Source: CAMDPA01 sp964574325
GTDB lineage: Bacteria; Pseudomonadota; Alphaproteobacteria; Rhizobiales; Hyphomicrobiaceae
Direction of reading: 5' to 3'
DNA: 64,000 bases
Assembly (NCBI GenBank): GCA_964574325.1
Contig: CAZNMY010000022.1
Location: 1 to 64,000, forward strand
A program made the translations under genes and the position numbers. Position 1 is the stretch's first letter. The number at the start of each line of letters is the position of its first letter. The notes beneath the pieces were generated by a model. It was given only the letters and a program-made list of their open reading frames with translations, was not told the origin of the DNA and searched no databases. This document shows, piece after piece, positions 1-7,300 of this stretch.

Positions 1-46
1 GCTGATTCCCAGCGGGAATGGCCCATGTCAAAGTGACTCAGTGCAA

Positions 47-133
47 GTAGGTTGGCTCGAGCGGAGCGAGGCCCAACTTTCAGCGCTTGCCGGGAATTGT
101 TGGGCCTCGGCCAGTGGCCTCGACCCAACCTAC
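47..133. repeat. Dispersed palindromic repeat, copy 1
   Basis: The left arm (47-61, GTAGGTTGG-CTCGAG) is the near-perfect reverse complement of the right arm (CTCGACCCAACCTAC, ending at 133), and the interior contains a second inverted pair built on GGCCCAAC/GTTGGGCC. A second copy with the same arms lies at 24587-24677. Extragenic palindromic repeats of this kind are common in Bradyrhizobium-like genomes. The 184 bases before the first gene end hold nothing else that I recognise. Confidence 0.8.
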
Positions 134-184
134 GGCGCTGATCGTGGAATTGCGATTCACGTCAAGCGGAATTCGGGCTGGCGA

Positions 185-1144
185 TCAGGACGGATTGCGG
201 CGCATCCAGTCGGCGAGATCCTTCACGGCGTCGTGCAGCTTGAACTGCGGCTCGTAGCCGATGTGGCGTTTGGCGCGCGAGAGGTCGGCGCCGGTGTCGC
301 GGTTGGACAGCGAGATGCCTGCGCCAGCGGGGGCTTCGAATTTCACTTTCGCGCCCGGGACCGCGGCGGCGAATGCCTCAGCCATCGCGCTCGGCGTGGT
401 CAACGAGCCCATCGTTATATTGAAGATGCGGCTGCCGAGATCCTTGGCCTCGAGGGCGAGGACCGTGCCGCCGGCAGCGTCCTTCGAATAGACCCACTCC
501 ATCGCACCGGGGGGTACGAGGGCTTCCTCGCCGGCCAGGACGCGGCGCATGGCTTCGCGCACGATATTCGAGGGACCGCCGCCGCCCGCGCCGCTCCACG
601 GGCCGAAGGCTGCGCCGTAACGGAGCCCGGCGAATTCGATGCCGCAGAAGCGCGCGTAGTTGAGGCCGAGGCTTTCGACCGCCTGCTTGGTGGCAGAGTA
701 GAACGTGGTCGGGCGCGGGAAGCCTTCTTCCTTGCCGAATTCGCCCTGGTCCTCGCCGCCTTGCAGGTAGTGATTGAGGACGCTCGAGCTCGACACGACG
801 ACGCGCTTCACGCCTGTGACGCGGGCGGCTTCGAGTACGTTCACGGTGCCCATGATGTTGAGGTTGATCGCGGAATAGGGATCGTTCTGCGCGCCGAGGG
901 TCAGCAGCGGATTGGCGGCGGTGTGGGCGATGCGGGTGATCGAATGGGTGCGCAGGGCATCGATGATCGACAGCGGCTGCAACACGTCGCCCTTGACGAG
1001 GGTGACGCGGTCGAGAGGCACGATCTCGCCGATCGACTTGGTCTGGGCCGCGTGATCCATCAAGACCGGCTTCTCGCCGCGCTCGACGAGGATGCGTGCG
1101 ATCTGCGAGCCGATCAGGCCCGCACCGATGACCAATGTCGTCAT
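185..1144 (-). CDS. NAD-dependent epimerase/dehydratase family protein
   Basis: A 319-residue extended short-chain dehydrogenase. The start is placed at the ATG preceding the Rossmann strand; the open frame runs 15 codons further upstream without motif support. The nucleotide-binding loop reads VIGAGLIGSQIA, a variant of the usual GGTGFIG, and the catalytic Tyr-x3-Lys is YSATK with an upstream serine run (SSSSV). The family oxidises, reduces or epimerises nucleotide sugars and related alcohols; the substrate is unknown here. It begins 54 bases after the nitrile-hydratase-like alpha subunit on the same strand, so it is probably the last gene of that operon and may act on the product of the same pathway. 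Confidence 0.85.
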   Translation of the reverse strand: MTTLVIGAGLIGSQIARILVERGEKPVLMDHAAQTKSIGEIVPLDRVTLVKGDVLQPLSIIDALRTHSITRIAHTAANPLLTLGAQNDPYSAINLNIMGTVNVLEAARVTGVKRVVVSSSSVLNHYLQGGEDQGEFGKEEGFPRPTTFYSATKQAVESLGLNYARFCGIEFAGLRYGAAFGPWSGAGGGGPSNIVREAMRRVLAGEEALVPPGAMEWVYSKDAAGGTVLALEAKDLGSRIFNITMGSLTTPSAMAEAFAAAVPGAKVKFEAPAGAGISLSNRDTGADLSRAKRHIGYEPQFKLHDAVKDLADWMRRNPS

Positions 1145-1198
1145 GCCGTTCCACTTTCTTTCGATGCTGGATTTCTGCTGGGGCTGCAAAACACCGCT

Positions 1199-1861
1199 TC
1201 AGGCGGTCGTCGACGGATCGGGTACGGCGACGCCGACCATGCTGTCGCGCGAGACGATGGACGCCAGCTTTTCTTCGCTCCAGCCTTCGGTGCCGGCGGG
1301 ACGCTTGGGAAGGACGAGGTAGCGGAGATCGGCGAGGCTGTCGTGGACGCGGACCGCGACGTCGTCGGGGATGACTGTGCCGAATTCAGCGAGGACCTTG
1401 CGGGGCTCGGAGACGATGCGGGCGCGGTATCGCTTCGAGCGATACCAGTCCGGGGGGAGGCCGAGCAGCGCGCGCGGGTAGCAGGAGCACAGCGTGCATA
1501 CGATGACATTGTGCACGTCAGCGGTGCTCTCGACGACGGTGAGCTTCGCTTCGCCCATGTCGACGCCGAATTGTGAGACGGCTGCATTGCCGTCGGCGAG
1601 CAGCGCTGCCTTGAAGTCGGGATCGGTCCATGCGCGGGCGACGACGGCAGCACCGCGCGCCGGCTGCCAGGCATCGAGCGCTTCGATGCCGCGGCGGATC
1701 TTCTCGGGCGAGAGAATCCCCTTCTCGATCAGCAGTTCCTGCATCGCGAGCGTCATCAATTCGTAGCGGCCGGGGGCGGAGGTGTCGTCCGGCTTCACGC
1801 CGGGATGGGGATGGTCGTGATCATGGTGATGATCGTGGTCGTGGTCGTGATTGCCGCTCAT
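1199..1861 (-). CDS. Nitrile hydratase alpha / thiocyanate hydrolase gamma-type subunit, cobalt type
   Basis: A 220-residue catalytic subunit of the nitrile hydratase superfamily. The metal-binding claw motif is C122-T-L-C125-S-C127; threonine between the first two cysteines is typical of cobalt enzymes (serine marks iron enzymes). The family hydrates nitriles to amides or, in thiocyanate hydrolase, splits thiocyanate to carbonyl sulfide and ammonia. Residues 4-20 are an unusual His/Asp-rich run, probably a metal-binding or metal-delivery tail. It follows two short genes that match the two halves of a nitrile hydratase beta chain, the same order as scnB-scnA-scnC of Thiobacillus. Whether the substrate is thiocyanate or a nitrile cannot be told from sequence alone. 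Confidence 0.88.
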   Translation of the reverse strand: MSGNHDHDHDHHHDHDHPHPGVKPDDTSAPGRYELMTLAMQELLIEKGILSPEKIRRGIEALDAWQPARGAAVVARAWTDPDFKAALLADGNAAVSQFGVDMGEAKLTVVESTADVHNVIVCTLCSCYPRALLGLPPDWYRSKRYRARIVSEPRKVLAEFGTVIPDDVAVRVHDSLADLRYLVLPKRPAGTEGWSEEKLASIVSRDSMVGVAVPDPSTTA

Positions 1862-1898
1862 TTCGGCTGTCCTCGTGTCTGATGCAGCAGAGCGGGTT

Positions 1899-2201
1899 TC
1901 ATTCGGGGATCCGGCTCAACCAATGCTCGTAGATGTCGACATCGACCGTGTCGTCGGGACTGCCGTGATAGGACGGCCAGATGTCGTGCTGGCGGAAGCG
2001 GACGCGGTAGAGACGGCGGCGCGGCTGGCCGTTGAAGCCGTAGCCCAATTCCTCGGGATTGAGGAATTCGCCGCAGGCGCGTTCGATGACGCCGACCTTG
2101 CCGCGCACGTAGAACGGCGTGCGGCGATGGCCCGGCGGGTTCACGCGGGCGATCACCACACGTTCGCCGGGTCTGAACGAGACGGTCGGAGCTTCTTTCA
2201 T
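1899..2201 (-). CDS. Nitrile hydratase beta C-terminal-half subunit (thiocyanate hydrolase alpha-like)
   Basis: A 100-residue protein matching the C-terminal SH3-like barrel of nitrile hydratase beta chains: FRPGERVVI near residue 9, the R-x-P-x-Y-x-R-G-K segment (RRTPFYVRGK) and the late YRVRFRQHDIW segment are all family hallmarks. In ordinary nitrile hydratases this domain is fused to the helical N-terminal half; here it is a separate gene. Its ATG overlaps the stop of the N-half gene (ATGA), with GGAGGG just upstream, which indicates translational coupling and a true split, not a frameshift. It ends 37 bases before the alpha gene. Confidence 0.85.
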   Translation of the reverse strand: MKEAPTVSFRPGERVVIARVNPPGHRRTPFYVRGKVGVIERACGEFLNPEELGYGFNGQPRRRLYRVRFRQHDIWPSYHGSPDDTVDVDIYEHWLSRIPE

Positions 2202-2575
2202 CGTCCCTCCTGCGCCATGCGGTCGGCAATTCGTGCCATGCGTCGCTCGAGTTCGTCCTTGTCGAGGATGCCTTTCTCGACCAGCAGGGTGGCGAGCGAG
2301 GCGGTGCCGCGCTCGAAATAGCCGAGCTCGTTATAGAGATCGACGCCCAGCTCCTCGCGGGTGCGGCGGACTTCGTCGGTGCGCACGAGCTTCGCGCCCT
2401 TGAGGCCGAGCGAATTGCCGAGCACGACCGAAAGTTTCTCCCAGGGCCGCGTTTCCGTCATGTCCTGCTCGATCGGTCCTGCCGGCAGGCCGCCGAGGTC
2501 GTGATAGCCACGCCCCGGCTCGCGGGCCGAGCTGAGATGCGTGTTGTCCGGGTCGCCGTCGCGGTGTGCGGCCAT
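2198..2575 (-). CDS. Nitrile hydratase beta N-terminal-half subunit (thiocyanate hydrolase beta-like)
   Basis: A 125-residue helical protein matching the N-terminal half of nitrile hydratase beta chains: HDLGGLPAGPI near residue 25 corresponds to the conserved start of beta (H-D-x-G-G), and the FERGTASLATLLVEKGILDKDEL segment corresponds to the Y/F-E-R-W helix and LLVEKG turn. Cobalt-type nitrile hydratase activator proteins are paralogous to this half, so a chaperone role is the main alternative, but the adjacent C-half favours a structural subunit. The start has a good GGAGAGA ribosome binding site. It is the first gene of the operon. Confidence 0.82.
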   Translation of the reverse strand: MAAHRDGDPDNTHLSSAREPGRGYHDLGGLPAGPIEQDMTETRPWEKLSVVLGNSLGLKGAKLVRTDEVRRTREELGVDLYNELGYFERGTASLATLLVEKGILDKDELERRMARIADRMAQEGR

Positions 2576-2664
2576 TCGATCTCTCCAGTGAGGCTGCCCG
2601 GGTGAGGGAGCCGGTCAGACGAGCGAGGCTAAGCGGAAGTGGCACCGGACGTCCAGGGCGGCGG

Positions 2665-2750
2665 AGAAATTGGGGACACACACAATTTCCTCGGCGGGGC
2701 TGCGCACCAACGACTTCGGCATTAGGAAATTGTGTGTTTCCCCAGTTTCC
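2665..2750. repeat. Inverted repeat pair, REPIN-like
   Basis: A 27-base arm at 2665-2691 (core GGGGACACACACAATTTCC) is matched at 24 of 27 positions by the reverse complement of 2724-2750, separated by 32 bases. It lies in the 278-base space between the divergent nitrile-hydratase-like operon and a small exported protein. The arrangement of two inverted copies of a short GC-flanked word is typical of REP doublets. No other copy was found in the window. Confidence 0.75.
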
Positions 2751-2853
2751 GCTCCCTGTCACCCGCGGGACAGCGCGAACGGGCGGCCTGAGGCATCTTG
2801 GTCTCACAACAGCAGCGACAACGCAGCAGACCAAACCCCTCGGGAGAGACCCA

Positions 2854-3156
2854 ATGTTCACCACCGCCCCCAGCAGCCTCCGCATCCTCGCCGCCGCCAT
2901 CGCATTGGGCACCGTCGCTTTCTCGAGCCAGGCCTCGGCCGTCAGCCTCTCGGTCCAGCTCGCCTGCGCCACCGACTACTACGCCTACTGCTCCAAGCAC
3001 GATCCCGACGGCCCGGGCGTCCGCGCCTGCATGCGCGCCGCGGGTCCGAAGCTCTCCAACCGCTGCGTCAACGCGCTGATCGGCGCGGGCGAAGTCTCCA
3101 AGGCCGAGGTCGAGCGCCAGAAGGCCGCCAACGGCCGCACCGCTCAGGTGAAGTGA
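2854..3156 (+). CDS. Small secreted cysteine-rich protein (GLG1-type Cys repeat)
   Basis: A 100-residue protein with a signal peptide (residues 1-29, cleavage after SQASA) and a mature part with four cysteines in the pattern C-x7-C-x13-C-x9-C, ending in LSNRCVNAL. This resembles the short cysteine-rich GLG1-type repeat (C..D....C......C....LS..C) seen as single copies in many alphaproteobacterial exported proteins. It is likely periplasmic with two disulfides. The start has a strong GGGAGAGAC ribosome binding site; the longer open frame upstream runs through the inverted repeat and is not used. The function is unknown. Confidence 0.8.
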   Translation: MFTTAPSSLRILAAAIALGTVAFSSQASAVSLSVQLACATDYYAYCSKHDPDGPGVRACMRAAGPKLSNRCVNALIGAGEVSKAEVERQKAANGRTAQVK

Positions 3157-3295
3157 ATGGTCACCGCGTGACCTTTCCTACCAATATGAGACGAGAGGTA
3201 ACCCTTCGTTCACCGTGAACGTGCACAATGCCTCGAGAGAGATATCCGGCTGTGGGGCCGGTGGGTTTCGCTCAGTGGCGATGTGTGGGGATGTC

Positions 3296-3733
3296 ATGGG
3301 TATTTTCGAGACGATAGGCTCGGCAATTTCGGCACTGAGCCGCCTGTTCGGATTTGGCAGGCGGGAGACGAGCATCGACGCCGCGGTTCAGCCCGTCGAG
3401 GTGGTCCGCCCTGCTTTCATGCCGGCGGTCGCAGGGTTCGTGCAACGCGCCCACGTCGACCATTTCCGGCTCGCGGCTCGGCTGACGTCGGTCGCCAAGC
3501 TCAATACACCGCTCGGCCGCAAGCCGAGGATCGCGGCGAAGCGCTCCGCAGATCTGCCCGCCGTTCCGGTGGAGCGACTGGGCGCGAAGAAGGTTCGGCT
3601 CAACGGAAACTACGGGCCGCGGGTCCTGAAGCCGGCGCTGAAGGTCGCTGCGCGCGCGAACAAAGTGGTGCCTTTCCCCGTGATGACGCGCACGCCGGCC
3701 GGCGAGCAGATCGAGATGGCGCGGGCAGCGTAG
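3296..3733 (+). CDS. Hypothetical protein
   Basis: A 145-residue protein with no recognised domain. The chosen ATG gives the hydrophobic/amphipathic start MGIFETIGSAISALSRLFGF; the frame remains open for 27 codons upstream, but that part looks non-coding. The rest is rich in Ala, Arg, Lys and Val with no membrane segment and is predicted to be basic. GC-rich third positions support real coding. It stands alone between a small exported protein and the convergent gene at 3814. It could be a DNA- or membrane-associated basic protein, but nothing shows this. Confidence 0.55.
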   Translation: MGIFETIGSAISALSRLFGFGRRETSIDAAVQPVEVVRPAFMPAVAGFVQRAHVDHFRLAARLTSVAKLNTPLGRKPRIAAKRSADLPAVPVERLGAKKVRLNGNYGPRVLKPALKVAARANKVVPFPVMTRTPAGEQIEMARAA

Positions 3734-3813
3734 GCCCCGGGACGCGCACTCCAGCATACGAAATTCCGAGGCGATGTGCGCATTCGAGCGTGCATCGCCT
3801 TCAGGCCGTCTCT

Positions 3814-4569
3814 TCACGCCGTCCGGCGCAGACGTTCCGGTCGCCAGGTCGCGGGCGTCGCGCAGATATAGCCGAGCCCGGTGCCGGTCTTGGCGCCTTC
3901 GAGCGAGGTCGGGTCGAAACTCCAGCAACTCGCGAGATGCATCACGTGGGGTTCGGTCGGGTAGATCGGCATGGACTCGCCGACATCCGACTTGCGGTTC
4001 TTCACGCCGCGGACCTCCGCCACTCTCAGGCCGATGCTGCGCTCCTCGCGCGTCGCCTTGCCCTTGTTCCAGATGATGCCTTCGTCGCCGATCGCGAAAG
4101 CGCGGACGAGCTTGCCATCCGTGACGCGTGCCCAGGCGTAGAAATCCATCGGCGGATAGCTCAGGTAGTATTGCGCCTCGGGGAATGCGCCGGCCAGATC
4201 CAGCAGCATCGGCGTGCACTTGTCGACGAAGCTGCGGCCGAGCGGCTGGGGCAGGGACTGGCCGACGACGAACGTCCAGCCGTTGACCGGGGGCGTCAGG
4301 TAGACGCGGCCTTGCGCCAGCTTCTCGTCGTAGACGGTGCCGATCCCGGTGCGCCAGTTCGAGGTCTCGATGGCGTCGAGGCCGAGCGCTTCAGCGACGC
4401 GGGCTGCGTCCGTCGTCCTGATCGCGAGCCATGCCATGCGATAGCCGAACGCGGCGGGCGGATCTGGCGTGCGGTCATAGATGATGCGCGGCTCGAACAT
4501 GCGAGGCGCGAGCACGAATGCCGCGATGGCGATCGTCACAACGATGAAGACGCCGATCGTCAGAATCAC
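3814..4569 (-). CDS. Membrane-anchored hypothetical protein
   Basis: A 251-residue protein with one N-terminal membrane segment (residues 2-22) followed by an extracytoplasmic or cytoplasmic soluble domain. The soluble part contains aromatic-rich segments (NWRTGIGTVYDEKL, VNGWTFVVGQ, YYLSYPPMDFYAWARV) reminiscent of immunity-like or SMI1-like folds, but I cannot assign a family. The final residues become Arg/Pro rich. Convergent with the gene ending at 3733; 239 bases of apparently empty DNA separate it from the divergent EAL-like gene. Confidence 0.7.
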   Translation of the reverse strand: MILTIGVFIVVTIAIAAFVLAPRMFEPRIIYDRTPDPPAAFGYRMAWLAIRTTDAARVAEALGLDAIETSNWRTGIGTVYDEKLAQGRVYLTPPVNGWTFVVGQSLPQPLGRSFVDKCTPMLLDLAGAFPEAQYYLSYPPMDFYAWARVTDGKLVRAFAIGDEGIIWNKGKATREERSIGLRVAEVRGVKNRKSDVGESMPIYPTEPHVMHLASCWSFDPTSLEGAKTGTGLGYICATPATWRPERLRRTA

Positions 4570-4808
4570 GGAGTGGTTGTCCTCGCTTTGCCCATCGCCG
4601 GTCTATGCGCCGCCGAGGTTGCGCCGCAAGGCTGAGATGCGTCGCGACTGGGGATAATCATGGGTTCTGTTGCCGATGGGCCGCGCTCAGTGCGTGAGGC
4701 TGCACGAGGTTTCCTGGTGATAGCCGTCGCTGCGTCGTTGCGAACGGGTCTCCTCCAGCGAAGAGTAGTGGCAACCGATTCGTAGATGTTCGTGATGAAA
4801 GACGCGCG

Positions 4809-6527
4809 ATGAGATCCGATATTTCAAGCCTTCGCGGCACCGAAGCCGAGGCCGATGCCACTGCGTATTCCGGCGCATTACCGTCGGCGGGCGGTGAGCA
4901 TCGTGATCCGGCACACTACCTCGTTCCGCCTGCGATGCTGGTCGTCGCCATCGCGATGGGCATCGCTGCGCATCTGCACATGGGGTTGACGGGAGAGATG
5001 GCTGCCGCGATCGGCGTGGCGCTGTTCTGTGTGATGTTGATGTGCCACGTCCTGTTGAGGATGGCCGACGAGGCGGAGCGAGCCGCCGAGGACGCTGCCG
5101 AACGCGGCATCAGGCAAGTGCCTTCGCCGATGCCTATCGAACCGCCGAGCGAAACAGCGAGTGTCGAACCGATCGGCGGGGAGAGGGGGCAGGCCGAGTT
5201 CGGCGGAGCCGTCCCGCTCGCTCGTGAGCGTGATCCGGAGTTCTCGCCGATGCAGCCGGCACTGGAGGCGACAGCCGAGAACGAGGCTGGTGCACCCGGC
5301 TGGAGTTTCAGGCCGGTCGATCTGATGCAGCCCGATGCCGCGCGGCCAGCTGCGCCCGTCGTGCATCATGCTTCCGACCCGGGCTCGCTCGGCGAGTTCC
5401 GCCCGACCTATGCCGAGCACAACCTGGACGCCGTTACCGTTGCTGCCGACCTGCCGTTGTCCGTCGATCGGATCGAAGGGGATCGCGAGGCCGACCGGAT
5501 CGATTCGATCCTCAAGCGGCTTGCCGATCAGATCCACGCGGGAGCGGCAGCGCGCCAGCAACAGGCGGTGGAGGATGCAGGGGGGGCAACCGGGATGCCC
5601 ACGCTTCCGGGGCTGCCGGATGCCGTGACGGCGGCTCAGCTGGAAGAGGGGCGAGACGTGCCGCTCGAGGATCTGGCTGCCGCAAATCCGGATTCGGCAC
5701 TGGCGAGCGCTGTCGATGCTCTGCGCTCGACGGTCGAAGCCATGCGCGGTGCGCCGGCGCCGGTCGTGCCCGAGCTTTCGCCGGCGGAACTCAGCGTGGC
5801 GGCGGTCGCGGAAGCCATTCAAGCCGAGAGTGCAGACGTCTTCCTGTCGCCGATCCTGGGGCTCGCAGAACAATCGGCCAGGCATTTCGAAGTTTCCGTG
5901 AAGCTGCGGGTCGATACGGGCGACGAGCGCGCGATCGCTGCGGGCGCGGGGTTGCTGCCGCTGCTCGATGCGCTCAATGTGCGTCACGCGGCGGGCTTCG
6001 CTTCGATGCTCGGTCGGCGCGGGCGGGATGGGGCGGTGTTCTCGCTGGTCGGCGGCAAGTCGCTCGAGAGCGACCGTTTCGTGAGCGACGTCGCGGGGCG
6101 GCACGCGCAGGGGCTGGCGGATCGCATGGTTCTGGCGTTCGCACAGGACGAAATGCGAGGTCTCGGGCCGGGACAGTTGGCGGCACTGGAAGATCTCGCG
6201 CGGCTGGGGTTCCGCTTCTCGCTGCAGGGTGTCGCTGATCTCGATATGGATTTCGAGGCGCTGCAGGCGCTGGGCTTCGAGTTCGTGAAGCTCGACGCGG
6301 CGGTGTTCCAGGCCGGCCTGTTCTGTGACGGCGAGACGGTTCCGGCGAGTGAGATCTGCGAGCACTTCCAGGACTTGGGATTGTCGGTCATCGTAGGCGA
6401 TATCGCAGATGCGGATACGCGGGACAGGCTGCTCGGATGGGGTGTCGTCTACGGACAGGGCGCGCTGTTCGGTGCGCCGCGTCCCGTGCCGGTCACAACG
6501 CCGGGAGCCGGAACGATGGCTGCCTGA
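4809..6527 (+). CDS. Membrane protein with degenerate EAL-like domain
   Basis: A 572-residue protein with two N-terminal membrane helices (about 37-58 and 66-87), a long low-complexity acidic linker (90-330) and a C-terminal domain (about 340-565) resembling an EAL cyclic-di-GMP phosphodiesterase fold: F-L-S-P-I-L-G-L matches the Q-P-I-V strand, and the G-F-x-F-S-L-Q and F-E-F-V-K-L-D strands are recognisable. The catalytic E-A-L signature and most metal-binding acidic residues are absent, so the domain is probably inactive and acts as a sensor or protein-interaction module. Similar two-helix degenerate EAL proteins are common in Hyphomicrobiales. It is not visibly in an operon. Confidence 0.75.
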   Translation: MRSDISSLRGTEAEADATAYSGALPSAGGEHRDPAHYLVPPAMLVVAIAMGIAAHLHMGLTGEMAAAIGVALFCVMLMCHVLLRMADEAERAAEDAAERGIRQVPSPMPIEPPSETASVEPIGGERGQAEFGGAVPLARERDPEFSPMQPALEATAENEAGAPGWSFRPVDLMQPDAARPAAPVVHHASDPGSLGEFRPTYAEHNLDAVTVAADLPLSVDRIEGDREADRIDSILKRLADQIHAGAAARQQQAVEDAGGATGMPTLPGLPDAVTAAQLEEGRDVPLEDLAAANPDSALASAVDALRSTVEAMRGAPAPVVPELSPAELSVAAVAEAIQAESADVFLSPILGLAEQSARHFEVSVKLRVDTGDERAIAAGAGLLPLLDALNVRHAAGFASMLGRRGRDGAVFSLVGGKSLESDRFVSDVAGRHAQGLADRMVLAFAQDEMRGLGPGQLAALEDLARLGFRFSLQGVADLDMDFEALQALGFEFVKLDAAVFQAGLFCDGETVPASEICEHFQDLGLSVIVGDIADADTRDRLLGWGVVYGQGALFGAPRPVPVTTPGAGTMAA

Positions 6528-6670
6528 ACGCGCGTGACCGAAGGGGGAGGTGGCGGGTCGCCTCATCGCGTCCGCCGCATCTTTGGTGTCTCTCGGATTC
6601 AGAGGTATAGTCCAACTCAACCGGCGATCCTGGCCGGATGTTGGAAACGACCGGAAATCGAGGAAGAGAC

Positions 6671-7183
6671 ATGGCTTATACTCTCGCTGATCTGGCGTCG
6701 GATATCCGTTCGACACTCGAGTCGGACCCCGGAACCGAAGGGCGGAAAAAGGTTTGCGGGTTCGTTACGCGGGCGCTGAAGGACGAGGCGTTCGTCGCGG
6801 AACATCTCAAGGACCGGCCCGAGGGCGGCAATCCGCGGGAGATCCTGTACGAGGATCCCAAGCTCGGTTTCTGTATCTGCGGCCATGTCTACAAGCCCAA
6901 TGCGGTCGGGAATCCGCACGATCACGGGTCGAGCTGGGCCATCTATGGCCAGGCCACCGGCATCACGGAAATGACCGATTGGAAAGTCGCCGAGAAGGGC
7001 GAGGGCGACAAGCCGACGCTGGTCGTGCCCGAGCGGGTGTATGACTTGAAGCCCGGAGACGCGCACTTCTACGATATCGGCTTCATCCACTCGCCGCGCC
7101 GCCTGATGCCTTCGCGTCTGCTGCGGATCGAGGGCGCCAACCTCGATGTCGTGAAGCGGTCGAACATCAAGGCGAAGGCTTGA
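6671..7183 (+). CDS. Cysteine dioxygenase-like cupin
   Basis: A 170-residue single cupin. The first cupin motif is NPHDHGSSWAIYGQATG and the second is GDAHFYDIGFIHSPRR, giving a 3-His iron site like that of cysteine dioxygenase-type enzymes (P-x-H-D-H-x-S-W). The family oxidises thiols such as cysteine or 3-mercaptopropionate; substrate unknown. The ATG has a good AGGAAGAGAC ribosome binding site 1-10 bases upstream, chosen over an upstream in-frame ATG at 6638. It stands alone, followed by a palindromic repeat. Confidence 0.82.
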   Translation: MAYTLADLASDIRSTLESDPGTEGRKKVCGFVTRALKDEAFVAEHLKDRPEGGNPREILYEDPKLGFCICGHVYKPNAVGNPHDHGSSWAIYGQATGITEMTDWKVAEKGEGDKPTLVVPERVYDLKPGDAHFYDIGFIHSPRRLMPSRLLRIEGANLDVVKRSNIKAKA

Positions 7184-7214
7184 TCCACGGCGCGGGCCAT
7201 CGGCGCGCCGTAGA

Positions 7215-7260
7215 TCCCCCCTCCGCCCCTTCGGGGCACCTCCCCGGCAAGGGGGGAGGG
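7215..7260. repeat. GC-rich dispersed hairpin repeat (CCTCCGCCCC/GGGGGAGG type)
   Basis: The intergenic sequence has CCCCTTCGGGG and CTCCCC-GGCAA-GGGGGGAG hairpins. A closely related copy lies at 42204-42249, where it is inside a coding region, and a looser relative at about 17742-17781. It could add transcription-termination or mRNA-stability function behind the cupin gene, but no U-tract follows. Confidence 0.65.
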
Positions 7261-7300
7261 AACAACGGTGCGTTATCGACCGACGTCCTAAACATCTTCG

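Noticed and set aside
41..1576. 511-codon forward frame covering the epimerase and alpha subunit
   Set aside because: It covers two well-supported minus-strand genes and has no recognisable domain.
1899..2575. Frameshifted single nitrile hydratase beta gene
   Set aside because: The second half has its own GGAGGG site and ATGA-coupled start, and the split matches the known three-subunit relatives.
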